Part shown: piece after piece, positions 46,937-55,948 of the stretch | How positions within the stretch are numbered: the stretch's first letter is position 1 | Layout: each line of letters opens with the position of its first letter | Assembly (NCBI RefSeq): GCF_009729075.1 | Contig: NZ_VTGY01000033.1 | Coordinates: 1 to 64,000 of the forward strand | Source: Mycolicibacterium sp. CBMA 226 | GTDB taxonomy: Bacteria; Actinomycetota; Actinomycetes; Mycobacteriales; Mycobacteriaceae | Direction: 5' to 3' | DNA: 64,000 nucleotides | Notes under the pieces: generated by a model | Told to the model about the DNA's origin: nothing | Seen by the model: the letters and a program-made list of their open reading frames with translations, nothing else | The model's database searches: none | Made by a program: the position numbers and the translations under genes

Positions 46937-47506
46937 CTATAGCCAGGTGTCCTCGGTCGTCGTGGTCAAGAACGATTCCAAATCGTCGCGCCATTGCGCC
47001 GGGGTGTTCTTGTCGGGCTCGATGCCCGTGTACTCCCCGCGGTAGAACAACAGCGGTCGAGGTTTGATGGCCTGCGGTTCCGACATCGACTGCACCGCGC
47101 CGAACACCACGAAATGGTCGCCGCCGTCGTGCACGGAATGCACCGTGCAGTCGATGTGCGCGAGCGTTCCGTCGAGTACCGGTGAGCCCAATCCCGATGG
47201 CCGCCAATCGATTCCGGCGAACTTGTCATCGGCTTTCGAACCGAACTGCGCCGAGACGTGCTGCTGGTTCTCGTGCAGCATGTTGACGCAGAACTTGCCG
47301 CTGGCCTCGATCGCCTTCCACGCGCGCGAGTGCTTCGTCGGGCAGAACAGGACCAGCGGCGGGTCGAGAGACAGCGCGGCAAACGACTGGCAGGCGAAAC
47401 CTACCGGCACACCGTCATACACGGTGGTGATGACGGTGATGCCGGTACAGAACTGCCCGAGCACATTGCGGAACGTGCGGGGGTCGATCTGTGGGGTCTG
47501 GGTCAT
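46937..47506 (-). CDS. hsaB: HsaB, flavin reductase for HsaA
   Basis: This 189-residue flavin reductase of the FMN-binding split-barrel family has VITTVYDGVPVGFACQSFAALSLDPPLVLF, typical of two-component reductases, and FVVFGAVQSM. Corresponds to Rv3567c. It supplies reduced flavin to HsaA for hydroxylation of 3-HSA. ATG at 47506 after GAGGAG. The C-terminus PAQWRDDLESFLTTTTEDTWL is acidic. It lies 42 bp after hsaC and directly before the MHS transporter gene. Confidence 0.92.
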   Translation of the reverse strand: MTQTPQIDPRTFRNVLGQFCTGITVITTVYDGVPVGFACQSFAALSLDPPLVLFCPTKHSRAWKAIEASGKFCVNMLHENQQHVSAQFGSKADDKFAGIDWRPSGLGSPVLDGTLAHIDCTVHSVHDGGDHFVVFGAVQSMSEPQAIKPRPLLFYRGEYTGIEPDKNTPAQWRDDLESFLTTTTEDTWL

Positions 47507-47548
47507 CAGAATGGCTCCTCGCGCTAGCGCTCGTCGGTCCGCGGGAGC

Positions 47549-49673
<2,125 letters not shown>

Positions 49674-49711
49674 GGATTGCCTCCCGGGGAGTGGTCGTCT
49701 AGACAGAAGAT

Positions 49712-49725
49712 TAGAACACGTTACG
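49712..49725. promoter_or_regulatory. KstR-like operator on the hsaA side
   Basis: TAGAACACGTTACG fits TnnAACnnGTTnnA except for the last base (G for A). It is 39 bp upstream of hsaA. Confidence 0.65.
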
Positions 49726-49779
49726 ATTTGTGTCGAGCATGGCGGTACTACAGCAGGTAGACCCGTATAACTGCACTTT

Positions 49780-49793
49780 TGTAACCTGTTCTA
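49780..49793. promoter_or_regulatory. KstR operator on the kshB side
   Basis: TGTAACCTGTTCTA matches TnnAACnnGTTnnA fully, 42 bp before the chosen kshB start. Its centre is 68 bp from the weaker site near hsaA, so each divergent unit has its own box. Confidence 0.8.
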
Positions 49794-49834
49794 GTTACTG
49801 GCCGTCAGGCCGGTTCGAATGAAGGGTGATCGTT

Positions 49835-50890
49835 GTGGACGAGCCGCTGGGCAGCCACGTACTGGAACTTGTGGTGGCCGACGTCGTCGCCGAGACCGCC
49901 GACGCTCGTGTGTTGGTGTTCAAGACGCCCGAAGGCAGCGATATCCCGCCGGAGCGGCTGACGTACTCGCCCGGCCAGTTTCTGACCCTGCGCGTCCCCA
50001 GCACCCGCACCGGATCGGTCGCCCGCTGCTACTCGCTGTGCAGCTCGCCGTACGCCGACGAAGCGCTGACCGTCGCGGTCAAGCGCACCGCGGACGGCTA
50101 TGCATCGAACTGGCTGTGCGACAACGTGCACGTCGGCATGAAGATCCACGTGCTGGCGCCGTCGGGCACCTTCGTCCCCAAGAACCTGGACACCGACTTC
50201 CTGCTACTGGCCGGCGGCAGCGGCATCACCCCGATGCTGTCGATCCTCAAGTCCGCGCTGTCCGAAGGCACCGGCAAGGTGACGCTGTTCTACGCCAACC
50301 GCGACGAGAAGTCGGTGATCTTCGGCAAGGCGCTGCGCGAACTGACCTCGCTGTACCCCGACCGGTTGTCGGTCGTGCACTGGCTGGAGTCGGTGCAGGG
50401 GCTGCCGAACCCGACCATCCTGGCCACGCAGCTGGCGCCCTACACCGAGCGAGAAACCTTCATCTGTGGCCCGGCCCCGTTCATGGCCGCCGCCGAAGAG
50501 GCACTGCTCAAGTCGGGCGCCGACAAGAACAATGTTCACCTCGAGGTGTTCCAGTCACTGGACTCCGACCCGTTCGCCGCTGTCGTGCTCGCCGAAGATG
50601 ACAGCGATGAGGGCCCGGCCACCGCAATCGTCACGCTCGACGGCGAGACGCACGAGCTGCGTTGGCCGCGCAATGCCGTACTGCTCGATGTGCTGCTCGA
50701 CAAAGGACTGGACGCGCCGTTCTCCTGCCGCGAGGGGCACTGCGGCGCATGTGCGGTGCTGATGAAGAAGGGCGACGTCGACATGGCGATCAACGACGTG
50801 TTGGAGCCGTCCGACCTCGAAGAGGGCCTCATCCTCGGTTGCCAGGCGAAGCCGAAGACCGATTCCGTCGAAGTCACGTACGACGAGTAG
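49835..50890 (+). CDS. kshB: KshB, reductase of 3-ketosteroid 9alpha-hydroxylase
   Basis: This protein has 351 residues from GTG 49835, eight bases after GAAGGG; a GTG at 49826 overlaps that site. It has an FAD-binding domain (RCYSLCSSPY), an NAD-binding domain (LLLAGGSGITPMLSILK; FICGPAPFM) and a C-terminal plant-type 2Fe-2S ferredoxin domain (CREGHCGACAV with a distal Cys in GCQAKP). Corresponds to Rv3571. It passes electrons to the KshA oxygenase, whose gene is outside the window. Acts in opening steroid ring B. Confidence 0.93.
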   Translation: MDEPLGSHVLELVVADVVAETADARVLVFKTPEGSDIPPERLTYSPGQFLTLRVPSTRTGSVARCYSLCSSPYADEALTVAVKRTADGYASNWLCDNVHVGMKIHVLAPSGTFVPKNLDTDFLLLAGGSGITPMLSILKSALSEGTGKVTLFYANRDEKSVIFGKALRELTSLYPDRLSVVHWLESVQGLPNPTILATQLAPYTERETFICGPAPFMAAAEEALLKSGADKNNVHLEVFQSLDSDPFAAVVLAEDDSDEGPATAIVTLDGETHELRWPRNAVLLDVLLDKGLDAPFSCREGHCGACAVLMKKGDVDMAINDVLEPSDLEEGLILGCQAKPKTDSVEVTYDE

Positions 50891-50912
50891 CGAACGGATT
50901 AGTTTCTTGACT

Positions 50913-51485
50913 GTGAACCGGCTTACTGCAGCAAGTGCGGCCGCCCTGCTGACCGCGACCGCCCTGATGTCCCCCGCGACGGCTGCCGCTGCGGTCAATT
51001 CGGCCGACGCCTTCATCCCCGTCGACGACGGCACCAAGATTCAGATTCACGTCACTGCACAGTGCTCGGGCGGTGCGTGCACATTCAACACCGCCACGAA
51101 CCTGGTGGTCGGCGGCAATCCGGTTCCGCTGCCGCCGAACACCTGGGCACGCGAGAACATCACGCTGCGCAGCTCCAACCGCGATGTGTACCAGGACGTC
51201 TCGTACAGTGCGCCGACCGGCGCCCCGCCGATCAACCGCGGCTCGTGGAACGGCCCGGTGAACTCTCGGCAGCTCAAGTCGGAGAACAGCGCTCTCGTGT
51301 CGGTGACCTTCAACGGCGGCGGCACGTTCGAGGAATTCGCGGTCGACGGCACGTCGCTACCGCTCGATGTGCGGACAGGCCGGCCGAACACCGATGCCAA
51401 TTTCATTGCGTGCGCGGATATTCAGGTCACCTACCCCGGCGTGAACCTCACGACGCCGACGGCGTGCGCCACGACCCGCTTCTGA
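50913..51485 (+). CDS. Secreted protein of unknown function (Rv3572-like)
   Basis: This protein has 190 residues from GTG 50913; a TTG two codons earlier is possible. The N-terminus is a clear Sec signal peptide of about 28 residues ending ATAAAA. The mature domain, with paired Cys (QCSGGACTF), a PINRGSWNGPVNSRQL segment and a last Cys in PTACATTRF, suggests a disulfide-bonded beta-rich secreted domain. It occupies the place of Rv3572, after kshB. Function unknown, probably extracellular or cell-wall. 22 bp after kshB, likely co-transcribed. Confidence 0.82.
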   Translation: MNRLTAASAAALLTATALMSPATAAAAVNSADAFIPVDDGTKIQIHVTAQCSGGACTFNTATNLVVGGNPVPLPPNTWARENITLRSSNRDVYQDVSYSAPTGAPPINRGSWNGPVNSRQLKSENSALVSVTFNGGGTFEEFAVDGTSLPLDVRTGRPNTDANFIACADIQVTYPGVNLTTPTACATTRF

Positions 51486-51496
51486 GCCCGCCGAAC

Positions 51497-51543
51497 GTGA
51501 AGTAGCTCGCGAGCTTTCGCGAATTGTTCTGCAAATACTTCAC
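51497..51543. repeat. Everted copies of the MarR operator half-sites at the 3' end of marR
   Basis: GTGAAGTA (51497-51504) and TACTTCAC (51536-51543) are the same octamers as in the marR operator (52011-52032) but face outwards, 31 bp apart, with an AGCTCGCGAGCT palindrome between. They could form a terminator stem or an auxiliary regulator site. Confidence 0.5.
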
Positions 51544-52001
51544 TTTGACCTGCCGGATGTATCGAGCAGGTCACTCAACCGCTGCAGCGCGTCGACGACA
51601 CCGTCGACCTCGTCGGTCCCGATCGCCTCGTCGATGTAACCGTTGACCGTGGCCAGCGCGCCGTCCAGTCGCCGCAGCGCGTCGGTTCCGGAATCGGTCG
51701 GCCACAGCTCCCAGGCGCGGCCGTCGCTCTGACTGGCCCTGCGCTCGACGAACCCCGCCGTCTCCAGCCGGCCGACCATGGCGGTGACCGCCGACTCCCG
51801 CTGACCGAGCTGCGCCGCGATGAGCGACTGACGACACCCGGCATGGTTCGCGATGAGCATCAGCGCCGCGGCCTGCGCCGTGGAGATACCCGCTTCTTCG
51901 ATGAACAGCCGGTCGGCCGTGGTGCGCAGCCGCTGCGCGACGGTCTGCAGCTGGAAATACGCGCGCCGTCGCCCCGCCGGCGACGTGTTCTTCGAACCCA
52001 C
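51540..52001 (-). CDS. MarR-family regulator
   Basis: This protein has 153 residues from GTG 52001. It is a winged-helix MarR protein: ISTAQAAALMLIANHAG, then QSLIAAQLGQRESAVTAMVGRLETAGFVERR and the wing SQSDGRAWELWPT. No ribosome site precedes the GTG, and the 22-bp operator begins nine bases away, so the mRNA may be leaderless. It is divergent from an amidohydrolase gene, which is its probable target along with itself. Inducer unknown. Confidence 0.87.
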   Translation of the reverse strand: MGSKNTSPAGRRRAYFQLQTVAQRLRTTADRLFIEEAGISTAQAAALMLIANHAGCRQSLIAAQLGQRESAVTAMVGRLETAGFVERRASQSDGRAWELWPTDSGTDALRRLDGALATVNGYIDEAIGTDEVDGVVDALQRLSDLLDTSGRSK

Positions 52002-52010
52002 CCTTGCATT

Positions 52011-52032
52011 ATTACTTCACTAGTGAAGTAAT
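52011..52032. promoter_or_regulatory. 22-bp perfect palindrome, MarR operator
   Basis: The sequence is fully self-complementary, built on ATTACTTCAC and its mirror around a central CTAG overlap. It fills most of the 37-bp gap between the divergent marR and amidohydrolase start codons, so bound protein would block both promoters. Confidence 0.82.
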
Positions 52033-52038
52033 TGATGG

Positions 52039-52851
52039 ATGACACGAGTGATCGATGCGTGGTCCCAACAGCCGAACGAATTGTTCATGCGTCAGCCATG
52101 GCTCCGGCCGCTGCTGCGCTGGACCCGACAAGAAGACCTACCGGCCCTACCCATCGACGTCACGCTCAAAGCGATGGACGACGCCGGCGTCGAGAAGTCG
52201 CTGTTGTGCGCGTGGATCGGACCCTACGGCGCGCTGATCGACAACGACGAGACAGCGGCACACGTCCGCGCACATCCGGACCGATTCGCCGGAGTCGCCT
52301 CGGTAGACCTGACCCGCCCGGTTGACGCGGTGCGCGAATTACGCCGTGCGGTAGCCGATCTGGGCATGGTGGCGCTGCGCGTGGTCCCGTGGCTGTGGAA
52401 CCTGCCACCGAATGACCGCCGCTACTATCCGCTGCTGCAGACCTGCGTCGAGCTCGGCGTCCCGTTCTGCACGCAGATCGGGCACACCGGTCCGCTGTGC
52501 CCGTCCGAGCCCGGCCGGCCGATCCCCTACCTGGAGACGGTCCTCCTCGAATTTCCGGAACTGGTGGTCATCGGCGGACACGTCGGAGCCCCGTGGATCG
52601 ACGAAGTGCTGTTCCTGGCCAAGAAGTTTCCGAACTTCTACATCGATACCTCGGCCTACGCCGCGCACCGTCTGCCGACGGCGCTGGTGGACTACATGCG
52701 CGGATCCGGCCGCACCCGAGTGCTTTTCGGGACCAACTGGCCGATGCTGTCCGCTGAGCGCTGCCTCGAACGGCTGGATGAGTTGGGCCTCGACGAGGAA
52801 GCCCGCGACCTCTACCTCGGCGGGAACGCGGCCCAGGTTTTCGGGGTGTGA
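52039..52851 (+). CDS. Amidohydrolase family (ACMSD-like) metal hydrolase
   Basis: This is a 270-residue TIM-barrel amidohydrolase-2 protein. Recognisable pieces are FAGVASVDLTRP, CTQIGHTGPLCPSEPGRP, VVIGGHVGAPWIDEVL and FGTNWPML, where the His residues and the Asn (in place of the usual Asp of FGTD) form the metal/catalytic site. The N-terminal HxH motif of many family members is not visible (it begins MTRVIDAW), so metal binding may be altered. No ribosome site; the ATG is seven bases past the operator. Substrate unknown; presumably controlled by the divergent MarR. It overlaps the convergent SRPBCC gene by 40 bp. Confidence 0.83.
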   Translation: MTRVIDAWSQQPNELFMRQPWLRPLLRWTRQEDLPALPIDVTLKAMDDAGVEKSLLCAWIGPYGALIDNDETAAHVRAHPDRFAGVASVDLTRPVDAVRELRRAVADLGMVALRVVPWLWNLPPNDRRYYPLLQTCVELGVPFCTQIGHTGPLCPSEPGRPIPYLETVLLEFPELVVIGGHVGAPWIDEVLFLAKKFPNFYIDTSAYAAHRLPTALVDYMRGSGRTRVLFGTNWPMLSAERCLERLDELGLDEEARDLYLGGNAAQVFGV

Positions 52852-53300
52852 TGCCCCGACTGAGACCGAATCAGCTTGTGCCACCGGCGATGCCGGTAGC
52901 GGAAGATGCCGGCCGCGCCCAGCGCGACCAGACCGGTGAGCCGACCGGCATCGATCTCGATGGTGTCGGCATACCGGCACCGCCCCGGGCCGATGGATTC
53001 GGCGTGCAGCGTGTGATTCCACGACCTGATCCGCCCACCGCACTCATGGGTGCGAATAGTATGGGTGGCCGCGTCGACCGACAGCACCTCGATGGTGTGC
53101 CGGTAGGCGGGGAACACGTGAAAAGCCATGAGCCAGCCGGTTCCTCGCTCGCCGGCCCGCAGCGGCTCGGTGCGGCTCGCGAGCGCCGGCACCCCGAACA
53201 GACCGCGGCACAGATACAAGAAGGTCGCCGGCAGCTGCATTTCGTGCCACACGCGATCCAGATCCGCAGACAACTCGGACTCGATGTACACCGTCTTCAC
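52812..53300 (-). CDS. SRPBCC-like (START/polyketide-cyclase) protein
   Basis: This protein has 162 residues from GTG 53300, which follows AAAGGAGCATCATC. Its pattern (VYIESELSADLDRVWHEMQ at the start, ending with a long helix RLTGLVALGAAGIFRYRHRRWHKLIR) is that of small SRPBCC ligand-binding proteins. Its last 40 bases overlap the 3' end of the amidohydrolase gene on the other strand. Divergent from a TetR gene with a short palindrome between them (53318-53331). Function unknown. Confidence 0.78.
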   Translation of the reverse strand: MKTVYIESELSADLDRVWHEMQLPATFLYLCRGLFGVPALASRTEPLRAGERGTGWLMAFHVFPAYRHTIEVLSVDAATHTIRTHECGGRIRSWNHTLHAESIGPGRCRYADTIEIDAGRLTGLVALGAAGIFRYRHRRWHKLIRSQSGHHTPKTWAAFPPR

Positions 53301-53317
53301 GATGATGCTCCTTTGAG

Positions 53318-53331
53318 TTAGGGTTGCCTAA
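53318..53331. promoter_or_regulatory. Short palindrome TTAGG-N4-CCTAA in the SRPBCC-TetR gap
   Basis: TTAGG and CCTAA flank GTTG, 17 bp from the SRPBCC start. Probably the operator of the divergent TetR protein. Its resemblance to the mycobacterial iron box is partial and probably fortuitous. Confidence 0.5.
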
Positions 53332-53383
53332 TCATCGACCGTCGAAGAGCCGGTGACTACTCGCTTTCCGTGCGGAGGTGAAC

Positions 53384-53998
53384 GTGGCACCACCGGACCG
53401 GTTTCGCGCCCGCAAGCAGCCCAAACAACAACGGTCAGCGGAGACCCGGCAACGCATCCTCGATGCCGCTGCTCACGTTTTCGCCGAGTTCGGCTACCGG
53501 GGCGGTACCACCAATCGCATCGCCGAAGCAGCGGGTATCTCGATCGGCTCGCTCTACCAATATTTTCCGAACAAGGACGCGATCCTGGCCGCGCTCACCG
53601 ACGCCCACATCGACGCCGGGACCACCCTGCTGGCGAAGCGGGTGGCCGCCGACGTGCCACCTGCTCTCGAAGACCAACTGCGGCTGTTCACGCGCGCGAC
53701 CATCGACAACCACCGCGACGATCCGCAGCTGCACCAGGTGTTGTTCGCGGAGGCGCCCAGGTCACCGGCGCTCCTGGCACGGCTGCGCGACGCCGAGGAG
53801 GCCGCGGTGGCGGCCGCTCACGACCTTCTCGCCCGTCATCCCGACGTTCACGTCCCTGATGTGAAATTCGCCGCCCGGATGACGATCACGACCATCGAGT
53901 CGCTCACCCACCGGCTCATCGCTTGCGCGCAACCCGCCGACGCACAACAGCTGGAGGATTCGATCGTCGGGATGCTGGCGACGTATCTGCGGGGCTAG
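53384..53998 (+). CDS. TetR-family regulator
   Basis: This protein has 204 residues from GTG 53384, six bases after GGAG; a GTG at 53378 touches that site. The HTH is strong: RQRILDAAAHVFAEFGYRGGTTNRIAEAAGISIGSLYQYFPNKDAIL. The C-terminal ligand domain has HQVLFAEAPRSPALLARL. It is presumably autoregulated and controls the divergent SRPBCC gene. It ends four bases before the stop of the convergent symporter gene. Confidence 0.88.
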   Translation: MAPPDRFRARKQPKQQRSAETRQRILDAAAHVFAEFGYRGGTTNRIAEAAGISIGSLYQYFPNKDAILAALTDAHIDAGTTLLAKRVAADVPPALEDQLRLFTRATIDNHRDDPQLHQVLFAEAPRSPALLARLRDAEEAAVAAAHDLLARHPDVHVPDVKFAARMTITTIESLTHRLIACAQPADAQQLEDSIVGMLATYLRG

Positions 53999-54002
53999 CT
54001 GT

Positions 54003-55007
54003 TCACCCCTGCGCGACCGCGAGGTCTTGTTGCCCCGCCTCGGCGTCGGCCTGCCGTCCCCAGCGCCCGGCCAACATCGCGCAGGTGATGAGCTGAATCT
54101 GGTGAAAGATCATGAGCGGCAATACGATCAGGCCCACCGGATGTCCAGCGAACAGCACGGTGGCCATCGGCAATCCGGTGGCCAGGCTTTTCTTCGATCC
54201 GCAGAAGATGATGACGATGCGGTCGGCACGATCGAACTTCAGGAGCCGCGCCACCCCTGCCGTGATGCCCAGCACCACCGCGAGCAGCACCACGCTGACG
54301 ACGACCACCGCGAGCACGTTGCCGACCTTCATACCCGACCAGATGTGTTCGGCCATACCGGCACTGAACGCCGCGTACACGACGAGGTAGACCGAACCGC
54401 GGTCGACGACCTTGGTGAGGGTGGTGTGCGACAGCACCCGGTGCAACTTGGACCGCAGCAGCTGGCCGGCGAGGAACGGCAGCAACAGCTGCACGACGAT
54501 CTCCAGGACCGAATTCGCCGAAACCGTGGCTTGGCCGGTGGTCTGCATCAGCAGGGTCACCAACAACGGGGTGAGGAAGATGCCCAGCAGGTTCGACGCC
54601 GACGCACTCACGACGGCCGCGGCGACGTTGCCGCGTGCGATCGAGGTGAACGCGATGGACGACTGCACCGTGGACGGCAGCAGGCACAGATACAGCATGC
54701 CGGTGTAGAGATCGTCGGTCAGGACCGACGGCACCAGCACTTTCATCGCCAGCCCCAGCAGCGGGAACAGCACAAAGGTCGAGGCCAGCACCGTGGTGTG
54801 CAGCCGCCAGTGCTTGAGCCCTTCGAGCGCCTCGCGCGGCTCCAGGCGGGTGCCGTACAGCAGGAACAGCACGGCGATCGCAACTTTGGTGGCGGTTTCG
54901 ACAGCCTGACCCGCATCGCCCCGGGCCGGAAGCAGCACACCGATGGCCATCGCGGCGAACAGCCCGAGCAGAAAGCCGTCGATGCGGAGCTTGGCGAGCA
55001 GATTCAC
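54003..55007 (-). CDS. Bile acid:sodium symporter (BASS/SBF-like) family transporter
   Basis: This protein has 334 residues from GTG 55007, with nine to ten membrane helices. It belongs to the SBF-like branch of the BASS family: LPSTVQSSIAFTSIARGNVAAAVVSASASNLLGIFLTPLL is the conserved core with the crossed helices, and IFCGSKKSLATGLPMATVLF the C-terminal half. Substrates in this family range from bile acids to pyruvate and pantoate. Its place inside a steroid locus makes a steroid acid attractive, but that is inference. Divergent from a LysR gene. Confidence 0.86.
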   Translation of the reverse strand: MNLLAKLRIDGFLLGLFAAMAIGVLLPARGDAGQAVETATKVAIAVLFLLYGTRLEPREALEGLKHWRLHTTVLASTFVLFPLLGLAMKVLVPSVLTDDLYTGMLYLCLLPSTVQSSIAFTSIARGNVAAAVVSASASNLLGIFLTPLLVTLLMQTTGQATVSANSVLEIVVQLLLPFLAGQLLRSKLHRVLSHTTLTKVVDRGSVYLVVYAAFSAGMAEHIWSGMKVGNVLAVVVVSVVLLAVVLGITAGVARLLKFDRADRIVIIFCGSKKSLATGLPMATVLFAGHPVGLIVLPLMIFHQIQLITCAMLAGRWGRQADAEAGQQDLAVAQG

Positions 55008-55055
55008 CGAACCAACGTACTGCCACCCCGATTCATAGCACCAGGCGATATGTTT

Positions 55056-55075
55056 GATATCTCTGAACGGATATC
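55056..55075. promoter_or_regulatory. GATATC-N8-GATATC repeat upstream of the LysR gene
   Basis: Two GATATC hexamers (55056-55061, 55070-55075) with a third GATAT at 55047 lie between the symporter and LysR starts. The spacing suits a LysR-type binding site for the divergent pair. Confidence 0.45.
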
Positions 55076-55084
55076 GTGATGCAT

Positions 55085-55948
55085 ATGTTGGACCCCGAAC
55101 TGCTGCGCACTTTCCTGGCAGTCGACCGCGCGGGCGGGTTCACCGCGGCCGGGCGTCTGCTGGGGCTCCGCCAGTCGACGGTGAGCGGACACATCGCCCG
55201 CCTGGAGCAGTCCGTCGGCCGAGAGCTGTTCCGGCGCGATACCCGCAACCTGGCCCTCACCGCCGACGGCGCGGCAATGGTCGGCTTCGCGCACGACATC
55301 CTGGACGCCCAGACCAAAGCCGACCGCTACTTCTCGGAATCGCAACCCACGGGCCTGATCCGCCTCGGCGCCTCCGACGATCTCGTCGGCCGGATGCTCT
55401 CCGACGTCCTGGTCGAGTTCCGCCGGTCCTACCCCGGCGTCGACCTCGAACTGATCGTGGGCCTGAGTGAGAACCTCAAAACCCGAATGGCCGCAGGCGA
55501 ACTGGACCTCATGGTGGCCAAACGACTGCCCGGCGAGCAACACGGCGAACTGCTGTGGCGGGACCGCCTCGCATGGGCCGGCCGCCCCGGGCTGACCAAC
55601 ATCACCGACCCGGTGCCGATCGTGACGTACCCGCCACCGAGCCTGACCCGGCACATCGCACTACGCGAACTGGAACGCGAGCACCGCAGCTGGCGCATCG
55701 CGTGCGTCAGCGACAGCCTGCTCGGCCTGCAAGCCGCGGCACTCGCCGGGCTCGGCATCATCGCACATTCCGAATCGGTTCTGCCGCAAGGCCTTCAGCC
55801 GATCACCGACGGCCGGCTACCCAGCCTGGGGCACCTGGAATTCGTCCTCCTACACCGGCGCAGCACGCCGTCCGAAGCGGAGGTCGCGCTGCACGACGCG
55901 ATCGTCGCCGGCGCACACCGCATGCGGGACTTTCGCAGGGGCCGCTAA
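55085..55948 (+). CDS. LysR-family regulator divergent from the BASS transporter
   Basis: This protein has 287 residues from ATG 55085 (MLDPELLRTFLAVDRAGGFTAAGR), the usual LysR beginning; earlier starts at 55076 and 55079 add only MMH. The HTH reads LLGLRQSTVSGHIARLEQSVGRELF. The effector domain is standard. It probably controls the symporter from the GATATC region. Its TAA stop overlaps the fadE34 TAG by four bases. Confidence 0.86.
   Translation: MLDPELLRTFLAVDRAGGFTAAGRLLGLRQSTVSGHIARLEQSVGRELFRRDTRNLALTADGAAMVGFAHDILDAQTKADRYFSESQPTGLIRLGASDDLVGRMLSDVLVEFRRSYPGVDLELIVGLSENLKTRMAAGELDLMVAKRLPGEQHGELLWRDRLAWAGRPGLTNITDPVPIVTYPPPSLTRHIALRELEREHRSWRIACVSDSLLGLQAAALAGLGIIAHSESVLPQGLQPITDGRLPSLGHLEFVLLHRRSTPSEAEVALHDAIVAGAHRMRDFRRGR

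Noticed and set aside
53318-53331. IdeR iron box
   Set aside because: TTAGG-N4-CCTAA agrees with only part of the 19-bp iron box and lacks the left third; a TetR operator explains it better.
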